The notes under the pieces: model-generated
Seen by the model: the letters and a program-made list of their open reading frames with translations, nothing else
Told to the model about the DNA's origin: nothing
The model's database searches: none
Program-made: the position numbers and the translations under genes
In this document: piece after piece, positions 55,403-64,000 of the stretch
Numbering within the stretch: position 1 is the first letter of the stretch
Layout of the letters: every line of letters starts with the position of its first letter
From: DASWZN01 sp036404435
Lineage (GTDB): Bacteria; Acidobacteriota; Terriglobia; Bryobacterales; Bryobacteraceae
NCBI GenBank assembly: GCA_036404435.1
Contig: DASWZN010000021.1
Coordinates: 62,001-126,000 of the forward strand
Reading direction: 5' to 3'
DNA length: 64,000 nt

Positions 55403-56863
55403 CTAGTTCGCCTCCCCGCTCAAGGCGGCGGAGCCGTGCTTGTGCGCGGCCACGAACTTCTTCCGCTTCGAGCGCAGCGCCAGATACTCCCGGGCTTCCT
55501 TGTAAAGCCGCCGGCGCTCGCTGCCGTTCCAGAGCGCCTTGCGCACCAGGCGCCAGATCACGCGCGGCCGGAAGTAATACTCGCCGTAGAACCGCTCGGT
55601 CCAATCCACCAGCTCGGCGCGGTCGAGGCCCGGATAAATCACCTTGGGAAGCTGGTGGCCGCCCTCGTCGGTCATCGATTCGACGGAGAGCAGGCCGTTG
55701 CGGGCGGCGTAATCGTAGAACTCGGTTCCGGGATAGGGGTGGGCGATGGAGATCTGGACGGTCTCGGAGTCCAGGCGCTTGGCGAAGTCGATAGTGCGAC
55801 GCAGGCTCTCGCGCGTCTCGCCCGGCAGCCCCACGATGAAGTCGCCGTGGACCACCAGGCCGAGCTTCTTGCAGTCGCGCGCGAAGCGCTCGGCCATCTC
55901 AATGGTGGCGCCCTTCTTGATGTTCTTGAGGATCTGGGCGTCGCCGGTCTCGTATCCCACGATCACGAGGCGGCAGCCCGCGTCCTTCATGCCCTTGAGC
56001 GTCTCGTAATCGGTGGTCACGCGCGAGGTACACGACCACGTGAAATTGAGCGGCTTCAGTTTGGCGGCAACCTCCAGCGTCCGCGCCTTGCGGTAGTTGA
56101 AAGTGTCGTCGTCGAAGAAGATCTCCTTGAGCCCCGGGAAGGATTCCAGCGTGTAGCGAACCTCGGCCGCCACATCGTCCGCCGAGCGAACCCGCCAGCG
56201 GTGGCCGGAGTGAGTTTGGGGCCACAGGCAAAACGTACACAGGGCGGGGCAGCCGCGGGTGGTGTAGAACGAGACGTACGGGTGCAGCAGGAAGGGCACG
56301 TTATAGCGGGTGATGTCGAGATCGCGCTTGTAGACCTTGGTCACCCAGGGCAGCTCGTCCAGGTTCTCGATGGTGCCGCCCTCGGGCGTATGCTCGAACC
56401 GCCCGTTCACGCGGAAGCTGACGCCGGGCAGTTCCGCGAGGGGCTTGCCGCGGGCGTAATCGGCAATCTGGTAATCGAACTCGCGGCGGACCACGAAGTC
56501 GACGGCCGCAGAGGCTTTCAGCACGCCCTCCGGATCGATGGTGACCGGCGGGCCAACGAATGCGACCTTTAGCTTCGGATTGACGTCCTTCATCATCTCC
56601 GCGATCCGGATGTCCACATGCAAGCCGGGGGTGGAGGTGAACAGGACCAGCAGCTCGTAGTCGCTGGCCATCGCCACCGTCTGCTGGATGGAGATCTTGT
56701 GGGGCGGAGCGTCGACGACTTTGCTGTCCGGCAACAGGCCGGCGGGGTAGCAGAGCCACACCGGATACCAATAGGATTCAATCTCCCGAGTGGCGGGCCA
56801 GCGCGAACCGGCCCCGCCGTCGAACCCTTCGAAGGACGGGGGATTTAGGAACAGGGTTCTCAT
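55403..56863 (-). CDS. hpnJ: Hopanoid radical SAM protein HpnJ
   Basis: This 486-residue protein has an N-terminal B12-binding-like domain (LFLNPPSFEGFDGGAG; FVGPPVTIDPEG). The radical SAM core has TTRGCPALCTFCLWPQT, whose CxxxCxxC binds the 4Fe-4S cluster. The sequence after the cluster (HSGHRWRVRS) fits the HpnJ family. HpnJ converts the sugar on bacteriohopanetetrol to the cyclitol ether form. With HpnI it indicates composite hopanoids in this organism. Confidence 0.9.
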   Translation of the reverse strand: MRTLFLNPPSFEGFDGGAGSRWPATREIESYWYPVWLCYPAGLLPDSKVVDAPPHKISIQQTVAMASDYELLVLFTSTPGLHVDIRIAEMMKDVNPKLKVAFVGPPVTIDPEGVLKASAAVDFVVRREFDYQIADYARGKPLAELPGVSFRVNGRFEHTPEGGTIENLDELPWVTKVYKRDLDITRYNVPFLLHPYVSFYTTRGCPALCTFCLWPQTHSGHRWRVRSADDVAAEVRYTLESFPGLKEIFFDDDTFNYRKARTLEVAAKLKPLNFTWSCTSRVTTDYETLKGMKDAGCRLVIVGYETGDAQILKNIKKGATIEMAERFARDCKKLGLVVHGDFIVGLPGETRESLRRTIDFAKRLDSETVQISIAHPYPGTEFYDYAARNGLLSVESMTDEGGHQLPKVIYPGLDRAELVDWTERFYGEYYFRPRVIWRLVRKALWNGSERRRLYKEAREYLALRSKRKKFVAAHKHGSAALSGEAN

Positions 56864-56898
56864 TTACCTCCCCTGAGTGTCAAGTCTTCCGGAGCCAA

Positions 56899-57669
56899 CT
56901 AGTTGTTGCCGCCATCCGATGCCTGGGCGGCATCGCCCGCCGGCGCCGCTGCAGCTACGGCCGGCTCTCCCACCTTGACGTTCTCATACCAGATGGTGAG
57001 GTGAGCCTTGCCGAACAGCCGCGTGCCGACGTCGCTGATCAGCCGCCGCGGAACCGAGACGCCGTCGCAGATGGTGTAGTCGCGGACAAAGTACACGCTC
57101 TTGAGGAACATCGACGGGTTGCGCACCAACTGGCCCCACTGGCGCAGCGGAAGATCCGTCTGCTGATCGATCCAGAGCTCGCCCTTGTACAAGCCGAGCC
57201 GCTTCGTTCTGGGGCTGACCTGGAAGACGTACGCCGGCCTGCCCGCGTAGTCGGTCATGCCTTGATACTTGAACTTGTAGTTGGCCGGGGTCACCGCGAC
57301 GGCCGCACCGTACTCGCTCCTAGCGTCCTTCTCCGCCTGGAGGTAACGGCCGATGACCTCTTTCTTGATTGTGCCATCGCCTTCGAAACGGCGCTTATCG
57401 TAAAAGATCTGGCCCACTCGCGTGATGAACCGGAAGGCGTGGAAGCGGCCGTGCTTCTTGAGCTTGGGAAGGTCGGCATCCATATCGACGTCCATGGAGA
57501 CGGCTTGGGAGCGGCTCTCCTGCAACTGCATAGCCTTCACGTAGCGATCCAGAACGTCGGTAGCGGCGGGGTCCAGGGACGCAGGCGCACCGTCACCGCT
57601 TGCTGCCGCATGCAGCGGAACGAAGACAGCCAACAACCCAAAAAAGACAGTAAAGACCTTCAATGACAC
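56899..57669 (-). CDS. Exported LolA/LppX-like protein
   Basis: The 256-residue product has a signal peptide (FTVFFGLLAVFVPLHAAAS). A half-barrel-like pattern follows (DYAGRPAYVFQVSPRTKRLG; GELWIDQQTDLPLRQWGQ) similar to outer membrane lipoprotein-sorting proteins. The tail is Ala/Gly rich. It is 36 bases upstream of hpnJ in the same direction, so a role in hopanoid or lipid transport is possible but not shown. Confidence 0.7.
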   Translation of the reverse strand: MSLKVFTVFFGLLAVFVPLHAAASGDGAPASLDPAATDVLDRYVKAMQLQESRSQAVSMDVDMDADLPKLKKHGRFHAFRFITRVGQIFYDKRRFEGDGTIKKEVIGRYLQAEKDARSEYGAAVAVTPANYKFKYQGMTDYAGRPAYVFQVSPRTKRLGLYKGELWIDQQTDLPLRQWGQLVRNPSMFLKSVYFVRDYTICDGVSVPRRLISDVGTRLFGKAHLTIWYENVKVGEPAVAAAAPAGDAAQASDGGNN

Positions 57670-57769
57670 TCCTACCTGGATGATTCTACAACTCTACCAC
57701 ATGCTACGACGCGCAAACCACAATTCGAGGTTACCGACATGCCGGTCCAGGAACTGTTAAGATAGCGAC

Positions 57770-58165
57770 ATGCCCATCCCTCTGGGAGAGAATCACGAAG
57801 AGAATCTGCAAGTTACCGAGGAAATGGCCATCAGCTTCCTGGGACCCGGTGCGGCGCGGGTTCTCTCCACCCCGCACCTGATCGGGTTCCTGGAGATGAC
57901 CTCCCGCAACCTCATAAAAACGTTCGTGGAGCCGGGCGAGGACTCGGTGGGAACGCTGGTCAATATCCGGCATCTGGCGGCGACGCCGATCGGGATGCAC
58001 GTGCGGCTGCGAGCGGAGATCGTCTCGGTGGAGGGCCGGCGAGTGATGTGCAAGGTGGATGCCTGGGACGACCGCGAGAAGATCGGCGAGGGCACGCACG
58101 AACGTTTTGTCATCGACGTTGCCCGGTTCGGGCTACGGGTACGGGCCAAATCAGCGGGACAGTAA
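57770..58165 (+). CDS. FlK-type hotdog thioesterase
   Basis: The 131-residue single hotdog domain reads VTEEMAISFLGPGAARVLST, then PHLIGFLEMTSRN and HLAATPIGMHVRLRAEIVSV. The Thr/Glu/His set of FlK-like proteins is present around GFLEMTS and the TPIGM turn. Family members hydrolyse acyl-CoA; the substrate here is unknown. Confidence 0.85.
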   Translation: MPIPLGENHEENLQVTEEMAISFLGPGAARVLSTPHLIGFLEMTSRNLIKTFVEPGEDSVGTLVNIRHLAATPIGMHVRLRAEIVSVEGRRVMCKVDAWDDREKIGEGTHERFVIDVARFGLRVRAKSAGQ

Positions 58166-58267
58166 GGGGGTAGCACCTCCCACTCGTGGGGGTACTGTGG
58201 ACATGGTACTCTCAATTTGGCCTTCCCTAGTTGACCTGGAGCCGGAAGTGGTGTAACTACGTTAGAC

Positions 58268-58354
58268 ATGAAGCGTTTCGGGATACTGCTCGCCTTGCTC
58301 CCCATCCTCGTGATCATGATCCCGCGCTTCGGCGCGGTACCAGGACTGTTCTAA
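58268..58354 (+). CDS. Possible 28-residue membrane peptide
   Basis: ATG to TAA encodes MKRFGILLALLPILVIMIPR plus eight residues: a basic start and one hydrophobic helix. It has no clear ribosome site. Composition is suggestive only. Confidence 0.25.
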   Translation: MKRFGILLALLPILVIMIPRFGAVPGLF

Positions 58355-58514
58355 GGCCTGAGCCATACCGCTCCCTGTGGTCGCGGCTCGGAAACGCGGT
58401 TTGAAACGCGGTTGTGCAAGGGGCTGCCTGCCTGTTGTAGAATAAACGGTTGAACCCTTCGGTGCGCCGACGTCTGTAGTACGCCTCCAAGGAAATCCGA
58501 ACAGGAAGGTTCGT

Positions 58515-58826
58515 ATGTACGCAGTGATAAAGTCCGGCGGGAAGCAGTACCGCGTCGCTCCCGGCGACACGGTGGAGATCGAGAAGCTGCCTTGGGAAGT
58601 GGGCTCCCAGCTTGAGTTGCACGGCGTGGTGGCGGTGGCGAACGACAGCGAGCAGTTGCTGACGGGCGAGCAGATCGCCAACGCCAAAGTGCTGGCCACG
58701 ATCGTGGACCAGGGCCGCGGCGTGAAGGTCCGCGTCTTCAAGTTCAAGCGCAAGAAACAATACAAGCGGAACACCGGCCACCGCCAGTCGTTCACGGCGG
58801 TGAAGGTTACCGAGATCGTGGCGTAG
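58515..58826 (+). CDS. rplU: 50S ribosomal protein L21
   Basis: The 103-residue protein begins MYAVIKSGGKQYRV and has FKFKRKKQYKRNTGHRQ near its end, both typical. It binds 23S rRNA. It is followed by rpmA and obgE, the common bacterial order. Confidence 0.98.
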   Translation: MYAVIKSGGKQYRVAPGDTVEIEKLPWEVGSQLELHGVVAVANDSEQLLTGEQIANAKVLATIVDQGRGVKVRVFKFKRKKQYKRNTGHRQSFTAVKVTEIVA

Positions 58827-58836
58827 GGGCTTTTCC

Positions 58837-59100
58837 ATGGCACACAAAAAAGGTCTAGGCAGTTCCCGTAACGGGCGCGACTCGTGCGCGCAGCGGCTGG
58901 GAGTGAAGGCGTTCGGCGGGCAGGTGGTGCCCGGCGGCTCGATCCTGGTGAGGCAGCGCGGCACGGTGTACAAGCCGGGCGACAACGTCGGCCGCGGCAA
59001 GGACGACACCCTGTTTGCGAAGATCACGGGCGAGGTCGAGTTCCGCGACCGCGGCAGGATGGGCAAGTTCATTTCGATCAACGTCGTGCCCGCCGAGTAG
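58837..59100 (+). CDS. rpmA: 50S ribosomal protein L27
   Basis: The 87-residue protein opens AHKKGLGSSRNGRDS, the highly conserved L27 N-terminus that reaches the peptidyl transferase centre. RQRGTVYKPGDNVGRGKDDT follows. It starts 10 bases after rplU. Confidence 0.98.
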   Translation: MAHKKGLGSSRNGRDSCAQRLGVKAFGGQVVPGGSILVRQRGTVYKPGDNVGRGKDDTLFAKITGEVEFRDRGRMGKFISINVVPAE

Positions 59101-59184
59101 GATCCCGCCCAATATTCTTTGTTGACGCCCTGAGCAGGCGGGTTCTGGGGGACCCGCGCGGACCAGGGGGTCCGCCCCACGATC

Positions 59185-60180
59185 ATGTTCATCGACGAAG
59201 TCATCATTCGCGTGAAGGCTGGCGACGGCGGCAACGGCTGCATGGCCTTCCGGCGGGAGAAGTTCGTCCCGCGCGGCGGGCCAAGCGGCGGCGACGGCGG
59301 CCGGGGCGGGGACATCACGCTGGTCTCGAGCGAGCATTACAACACCCTGCTCCACTTCCGTTTTAATCCCGAGCACAAGGCCGAACGCGGGCGGCACGGC
59401 GAGGGCAGCCAGCGGACGGGCCGGGAAGGCGCTTCGATCGAGCTGCCGGTGCCCGTGGGCACGATCGTCTACAACGCCGACACGGGCGAGGCGCTGCACG
59501 ATTTCACGACGGCGGGCGAGCGGTTCACGGTGGCGCGCGGCGGCCGGGGCGGGAAGGGCAACCAGCACTTCGCGACGCCGGTCCACCAGGCGCCGACCGA
59601 GCACGAGCCGGGGCGTCCGGGCGACGATAAACGGCTGCGGCTGGAGCTGAAGCTGCTGGCCGACGCCGGGTTGGTGGGATTCCCCAACGCGGGAAAGTCG
59701 ACGCTGATCTCGCGCATCTCCGCGGCGCATCCCAAGATCGCCGACTATCCGTTCACGACACTGGAGCCGAGCCTGGGCGTGGTGCGGCTCGACGACGAGC
59801 GGACGTTCGTGGTGGCCGATATTCCGGGGCTGATCGAGGGCGCGCACGAGGGGCACGGGCTGGGCACGCGGTTCCTGCGGCACATTGAGCGGACGCGGCT
59901 GCTGGCGCACCTGGTGGACGTGTCGGGAGCGAGCGGGCGCGAGCCGGTCCACGATTTCGAGGTGGTGATGGAGGAGCTGGCGCGCTTCAGTCCGGACCTG
60001 GCCGCCAAGCCGATGATCGTGGTGGCGACCAAGCTGGACGCGGCGCAGGACCCCGAGCGTATCGACTCGTTGCGGCGCATGGCGGCCGAGCGGGGGCTCG
60101 CGTTCCACGCGATTTCGAGCGCCACCGGCGAGGGGCTGGAGGGGCTGATCCGGGCTATGGCGGGGGCCGTCCTCCGGTAG
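59185..60180 (+). CDS. obgE: GTPase ObgE/CgtA
   Basis: This 331-residue protein has the Gly-rich Obg domain (AGDGGNGCMAFRREKFVPRG; GGPSGGDGGRGGD). The G domain carries GFPNAGKST (P-loop), DIPGLIEGAHEG (switch 2) and VATKLDAA (NKxD variant). The usual C-terminal OCT domain is absent, as in many shorter Obg proteins. It takes part in large ribosomal subunit assembly and stress control. Confidence 0.96.
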   Translation: MFIDEVIIRVKAGDGGNGCMAFRREKFVPRGGPSGGDGGRGGDITLVSSEHYNTLLHFRFNPEHKAERGRHGEGSQRTGREGASIELPVPVGTIVYNADTGEALHDFTTAGERFTVARGGRGGKGNQHFATPVHQAPTEHEPGRPGDDKRLRLELKLLADAGLVGFPNAGKSTLISRISAAHPKIADYPFTTLEPSLGVVRLDDERTFVVADIPGLIEGAHEGHGLGTRFLRHIERTRLLAHLVDVSGASGREPVHDFEVVMEELARFSPDLAAKPMIVVATKLDAAQDPERIDSLRRMAAERGLAFHAISSATGEGLEGLIRAMAGAVLR

Positions 60181-60739
60181 AACCCGTCGCTCGCGGCTCG
60201 TCGCCCGTCGAGCTGGGGTGTCCGTTCGTGGGACTGGGTTCCTGGTGAAATTTCCGATTTTCCAGCAGCGGGGCGAGGAGCTTGAGAGTCCGGCGGCATT
60301 CGGCGCTGAGGCGGGCCTCGTGGCGGTTGAGGCTCTCGAGGGCGCGGGATTCGTCGCAGAGGGCCTTGTAGGCGATGACGATGCGGGTTTCGGGGGCGCA
60401 GATTTCGAACTCTTCGAGGATCTCGGGTTCCTGGCGGTGCATTTCGTGGTCGATGAGGGCGGTTTGGAGGGCCAGGACGCGGTTGAGGCGCCAGCGGATG
60501 GCGACGAGTTGATCGACGAGGTCGCACTGGGAACGGGTTTGGGGCTGATATTCGGCCAGGTAGTCTTCGCGAAGGGCGTTGAATTCCTCCTCGGATTCGT
60601 TTCCCAGGACGAGCCGGCGGGCGGTGAGTCCGTGGGTGAGGCCGGCGGCGTGGGAGCGGGCGCGGCCCTCGGGGGTGACGGGTCCGCGGGATTTTGCGCC
60701 GTTGGCGCGCGAAGAATCGATGCGTCGTTGGGAAGACAT
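60155..60739 (-). CDS. Hypothetical protein of an acidobacterial paralogous family
   Basis: The 194-residue product begins MSSQRRIDSSRANGAKSRGP, an opening seen in many copies in Solibacter-type genomes. A helical, charged middle and a low-complexity Pro/Thr/Ser tail follow. It overlaps the end of obgE by 26 bases, tail to tail. The first 35 residues look like a DNA- or RNA-binding basic region. The function is unknown. A broken copy of its middle lies at 61590-61680. Confidence 0.75.
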   Translation of the reverse strand: MSSQRRIDSSRANGAKSRGPVTPEGRARSHAAGLTHGLTARRLVLGNESEEEFNALREDYLAEYQPQTRSQCDLVDQLVAIRWRLNRVLALQTALIDHEMHRQEPEILEEFEICAPETRIVIAYKALCDESRALESLNRHEARLSAECRRTLKLLAPLLENRKFHQEPSPTNGHPSSTGDEPRATGSTGGRPPP

Positions 60740-60851
60740 GGGAGACTCCTGTCGATTGCGACTGCCTGAGACGAGGCTAACGCGGGTGGGCGCGGGCGGC
60801 GGGAGGCTGGGTTGGCAAGTAGTTGAGGCGAAGGAAGATGGAGTTCGGGAG

Positions 60852-61220
60852 TTAGAGGGACTGCCGGGCGCCAGGCAGCGCGACCGGCGACGCCAGGGTC
60901 TTCACAGCCGGCGCCGGGCGGGCAGGACCAGCCGCCTCGACACGCTTCAGAAAGGATAGGAGCGACTGCTGGTAGGCCACGTAGCCGTACTCCGCGGACC
61001 CTTTTTGGATACGCTTCTGAATCTCGGCGATCCAATCCCGGCGATCCCCGCGCTCAGCAGGGGTCTCAAAAACGCTAAAGTCCGGCCACTGTGGCGCATA
61101 CGTGACCGGTTCGAGAGATAGGAGCCGGAAATCCGGCAAGCTGATTGCGCCGGCGGTAAAGAGGTCGTGGGCGAGACCGCGCAGGCCATCCCTGGACATC
61201 CTGCGGACGTCATATTTCAC
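60852..61220 (-). CDS. Hypothetical protein
   Basis: The product of about 122 residues has the conserved-looking text RGLAHDLFTAGAISLPDFRL and YVAYQQSLLSFLKRVE; such text recurs in small acidobacterial proteins. The GTG at 61220 or the ATG at 61199 may start it; neither has a strong ribosome site. The longer frame to 61724 is not supported. The function is unknown. Confidence 0.55.
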   Translation of the reverse strand: MKYDVRRMSRDGLRGLAHDLFTAGAISLPDFRLLSLEPVTYAPQWPDFSVFETPAERGDRRDWIAEIQKRIQKGSAEYGYVAYQQSLLSFLKRVEAAGPARPAPAVKTLASPVALPGARQSL

Positions 61221-61589
61221 AGCCACGCTTTGCCAGGCGGAGCTTTCCGTTAGCAAGATAAACGTCTTCCTCGCGGTTTCGCGATGTAACTTGCGTAACC
61301 TACCTAAGCACGTTTGCGACCGTTTGAATTCGAAGGGTTTATGGGGCGAGGCTGGCGCGAGCACGCGGGCCATCAGCCGCCAGCCCTTAGCGAAGCGGGC
61401 TGGCGGCTTGAGGGCTGCCGTGCAATACGCCGGGCGGGGCCCTCGCGCGTCTTGTATCCGTGGCGCTCTCATCGCGGCTCGACCGGCCGTGGTGAGAAAA
61501 GCAGGCCAAACGTGCATTCCCAAAAGCAACTTCTGCACCAACGCGGGCTGTCCTGCCCGTATCTGCATATGGCGGCGGCTGGGACGCAG
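61221..61589. other. Intergenic region, mostly without signals
   Basis: No gene was recognised. It holds the second copy of the GTGCATTCC/GCAACTTCTGCAC motif, which on the minus strand also reads as a -24/-12 site. Confidence 0.4.
61512..61538. repeat. Conserved intergenic dyad motif, copy 2
   Basis: GTGCATTCC, a 5-base gap, then GCAACTTCTGCAC, matching 7554-7579. On the minus strand 61540-61525 reads TGGTGC-N5-TTGCT, a good sigma-54 match. Confidence 0.45.
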
Positions 61590-61680
61590 CAGGGCGATGA
61601 CGATTGGGGGTTTCGGCGTCGCAGATCTCGAACTCTTGGCAGATCTTGGGTTCCTGGCGGAGCATCTGGATTGATTTGGG
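61590..61680 (-). pseudogene. Partial duplicate of the gene at 60155-60739
   Basis: The minus frame reads MLRQEPKICQEFEICDAETP, against MHRQEPEILEEFEICAPETR in the intact gene, and the DNA matches closely over about 70 bases. Both flanks are lost. Confidence 0.65.
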
Positions 61681-61786
61681 GGCAGGTGGGAGTCGGGGAA
61701 TTGGGGGGATGGGGGATGGGCCACTTAGTCGGAGGGGGTGGACTTGGGATTCTGCGCGCGGCCGACAGACTTCCCAGAACGAGACT

Positions 61787-62263
61787 TCAGGGGAGCGATC
61801 GCAAGCGTCGATCCACGAGAGCTCCGATCGAGATTGCCAGCCAGTAGGCGATCAGATCCCAAACGGAGAAGAACCGGCCCAACAACACGACGCCGGCGAG
61901 TGTGTGGCGAAAGGCGTCCAGTGGAGGCGAGTGAAAGAGCTTCAGGAACTCGGTGGCTGTGGCCAATGTTGCGGCGAGCAGGGCCACTGTGCGGATGCGC
62001 CACGATGGCAACAGCGCCGAGACCACCCAGTAGATCATCAGCGCCCAGAGTGTCGAGCCGCCGTACTTGACGATAGGAGGCGGCAGGCCAAGCGGAACGA
62101 AGCGGACCGTCAGGCCGGCAATGACGGTTCCAAGCAGGAGCGCCACGGTGAGCGGGCGGCGACGAGGGAGCACCGGCTCCAAGGGTATCAGATGAGAGGC
62201 GGACTGGCTGAGATGCCTGCCACGCGGTCGGCGTTCGCCGCGCAGGTGGGGTGTGACGCGCAC
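61787..62263 (-). CDS. DUF2809 family membrane protein
   Basis: The product of up to 158 residues has four helices and the family marks KYGGSTLWALMIYWVVSALL, ATEFLKLFHSPPLDAFRHTL and FSVWDLIAYWLA. The listed GTG start gives an odd basic leader of about 37 residues, so the true start may be internal. The function is unknown. Confidence 0.85.
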   Translation of the reverse strand: MRVTPHLRGERRPRGRHLSQSASHLIPLEPVLPRRRPLTVALLLGTVIAGLTVRFVPLGLPPPIVKYGGSTLWALMIYWVVSALLPSWRIRTVALLAATLATATEFLKLFHSPPLDAFRHTLAGVVLLGRFFSVWDLIAYWLAISIGALVDRRLRSLP

Positions 62264-62405
62264 CGAGTAGCGTCGGCGACCGAAATCGACGGCGGGACCG
62301 GACCGCGTCCAACTGGGCCGATTTGACGATCATGTATTTCTATTCAGACAACCAGGTCCTGACATTGCGCTTCTGATGTATGCTGGATGTCGCCTGGTGA
62401 GACCG

Positions 62406-64000
62406 ATGCGAGTTCTGCTGGCAGGACCTGATTTTGAGGAGAACCTTTCGATCCGGTATCTGTCGGCGTCGCTGCTCGGTGCCGGGCACGAAACCATCCT
62501 CGCCCCATTTAACACCGCGGCTGACATACCGGATGTCGCCGGCGCCGCGCACTACGCGGATGTGGTCGGCCTGTCCATCTGTTTTCAGGCCCGCGCGCAA
62601 GAGTTCCTGGATCTGGCGCGAAGAATCAAGTCGCGCGAGCCGCGGAAACTCATCGTGGCCGGCGGGCACTACGCTTCCTGCGCCGCCGAACCCCTTCTTG
62701 CCCACTACCCGGAAATCGACATCATCGTGATCCACGAGGGAGAACGAACCCTCGTCGAAATCGCGGACGCCGCTCCGTATCTCGAGGACCATCTGCCGGA
62801 AATTTCTGGCATCGCCTACCGGCATGGCGGGCACGTGCTGTTCACAAACCCGCGCCGGATCACGGATAACCTTGACGCGCTGCCGTTTCCCGACCGTCGC
62901 GGTCCCGTCCACACCATCGCCGGCGTGCCGACCAGTTATCTGATGGGCAGTCGCGGTTGTTTTGGGCACTGCGCTTATTGCTGCATCACCACGCTCCACC
63001 GCATGGCGCCCGGCAAGCGTTTCCGTCAGCGCGAACTGGAACGGATCGCGGACGAGATGGCGTTTCTGTACCTCGAAAGGGGAACGCGGCAGTTCGTGTT
63101 TCACGACGACAATTTCCTGGTCCCGTCGGAGGCAGTCAACCACGCCCGCGTCACGGCCTTCGAAACGGCGCTCAAGGAGCGGGGCGTGGAGAACATCGCG
63201 CTGGTTCTCAAGGGCCGCCCTGCCGACGCCACTCCGAGCATGCTTCGCCGCCTCAAGGACCTCGGCCTCGTCCGCATCTTTCTGGGGGTCGAGGCTTCCA
63301 CCACCCGGGGGCTTTCGGTTCTGGAGCGGAAACAGAGCGTCGAGGATTCCGAACGCGCCCTGGAGGCTTGCGCCGAACTCGGCATTTCCGCCCAGTTCAC
63401 GCTGATGGTCTTCAATCCCGACGCCACCCTCGATACACTACGCTCGGACGTGGCGTTTCTGCGGCGCTACTCCGGAAATCCCCTGAACTTCTGCCGCACC
63501 GAGATCTACACCGGCACGCCTCTGGAGCAGCGCATGATCGATGCCGGGCGGGCACGAGGCAACTATCTCGCCCGCGTGTACAGCCTGCTCGATCCCGCGG
63601 CGGACCTGGCCTGCGAAATCTCGCTCGATCTGTTCGCCGCCCGGTGTTGGTCCAACGCCAGCCTCATGCAAAACGCCATCGGCCTCGATCACACCGCTGC
63701 CGTCCTCAAACGGTTCTACAAGGGTTCGCAGGCAGAGGGCCTCGCCCGGCGCGTCGCGATCTGGCTGCGCGCCGCCAATTCGGACACCATCGATCTCCTC
63801 GACGAGGTCATCGAGCTGAGCGCATCCGCGGGATCGAGGGATGCCGGTTTCGCCCGCGCCGTGCGCGCTCTGGCGGAGCGCGAATCGGCAACGCGCCAGC
63901 ACTTCCTTGCCGAGGCGGCCGGTCTGAGAGCGGAACTCGATACTGGACGGGCCGCACCGAGCGCGCGCCCAACGACCCAGGTTCCGCAACCATGGCTCCG
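62406..64000 (+). CDS. B12-binding radical SAM protein, 3' end outside window
   Basis: The frame is open from the ATG at 62406 to the right edge (531 codons). The N-terminal cobalamin-binding-like domain has LLAGPDFEENLSIRYLSASL and IVAGGHYASCAAEPLL. The radical SAM core has GSRGCFGHCAYCCI with CxxxCxxC, then FVFHDDNFLVPSEAV. A C-terminal extension follows. Such enzymes methylate or rearrange unactivated carbons in natural product and lipid pathways. No pathway partner is visible because the window ends. It is divergent from the DUF2809 gene. Confidence 0.9.
   Translation, partial: MRVLLAGPDFEENLSIRYLSASLLGAGHETILAPFNTAADIPDVAGAAHYADVVGLSICFQARAQEFLDLARRIKSREPRKLIVAGGHYASCAAEPLLAHYPEIDIIVIHEGERTLVEIADAAPYLEDHLPEISGIAYRHGGHVLFTNPRRITDNLDALPFPDRRGPVHTIAGVPTSYLMGSRGCFGHCAYCCITTLHRMAPGKRFRQRELERIADEMAFLYLERGTRQFVFHDDNFLVPSEAVNHARVTAFETALKERGVENIALVLKGRPADATPSMLRRLKDLGLVRIFLGVEASTTRGLSVLERKQSVEDSERALEACAELGISAQFTLMVFNPDATLDTLRSDVAFLRRYSGNPLNFCRTEIYTGTPLEQRMIDAGRARGNYLARVYSLLDPAADLACEISLDLFAARCWSNASLMQNAIGLDHTAAVLKRFYKGSQAEGLARRVAIWLRAANSDTIDLLDEVIELSASAGSRDAGFARAVRALAERESATRQHFLAEAAGLRAELDTGRAAPSARPTTQVPQPWL

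Noticed and set aside
58855..61035. 726-codon minus-strand open frame
   Set aside because: It is antisense to rpmA and obgE, which are certain, and its translation is low complexity with no domain. High GC leaves such frames open.

Overview
The window is high-GC DNA from a diderm soil-type bacterium, most likely an Acidobacteriota of the Solibacter/Bryobacter kind. The basis is VWFA-type secreted proteins of the acidobacterial style, a class D sortase with an LPXTG substrate in an otherwise Gram-negative gene set, hopanoid genes, tandem RND pumps, and small families known mainly from that phylum. No rRNA gene was seen, so the placement rests on gene content.

Region 1 (1-17.3 kb, chromosomal) starts with a CheB-CheR fusion running off the left edge. 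Next comes a tightly overlapping vWA / class D sortase / response regulator operon with an LPXTG surface protein nearby. From 5 to 13.5 kb lies a dense set of small envelope and stress genes: secreted proteins, a DoxX-like protein, DUF3309, CsbD, a zinc ribbon, a stress protein, a cupin, a Gln-rich exported protein, a VIT transporter, the Mg2+ P-type ATPase MgtA and two mini membrane proteins. Many of these have a -24/-12 (sigma-54) type promoter in front, and an NtrC-family activator gene sits just downstream at 14.1 kb. BrkB/YihY and a secreted protein close the region.

Region 2 (17.3-53.4 kb) is a genomic island of about 36 kb in a tRNA-Arg(ACG) gene. The intact tRNA is at the right end. 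A perfect 51-bp copy of its 3' part (CCA end to anticodon stem) is at the left end. A truncated integrase lies just inside the right end. Cargo in order: an IS21-family relic; an arsenic operon (arsR, arsM, acr3, two arsC); a decayed vWA gene; a five-gene RND operon with two tandem pump subunits; a NarL-type two-component pair; a second RND operon; a stretch of tRNA-gene fragments; a Fic AMPylase; an orphan type I-C-like CRISPR repeat beside a DDE transposase; and two RHS/YD-repeat loci with small downstream genes. Several short tandem repeats resembling integrase arm sites, together with the tRNA fragments, suggest repeated integration events.

Region 3 (53.4-64 kb, chromosomal) carries hopanoid side-chain genes (HpnI glycosyltransferase, two small DMT membrane proteins, HpnJ radical SAM), a LolA-like exported protein and a FlK-type thioesterase. 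It continues with rplU-rpmA-obgE, two acidobacterial-type hypothetical genes, a DUF2809 membrane protein and the start of a B12-binding radical SAM gene cut by the right edge.
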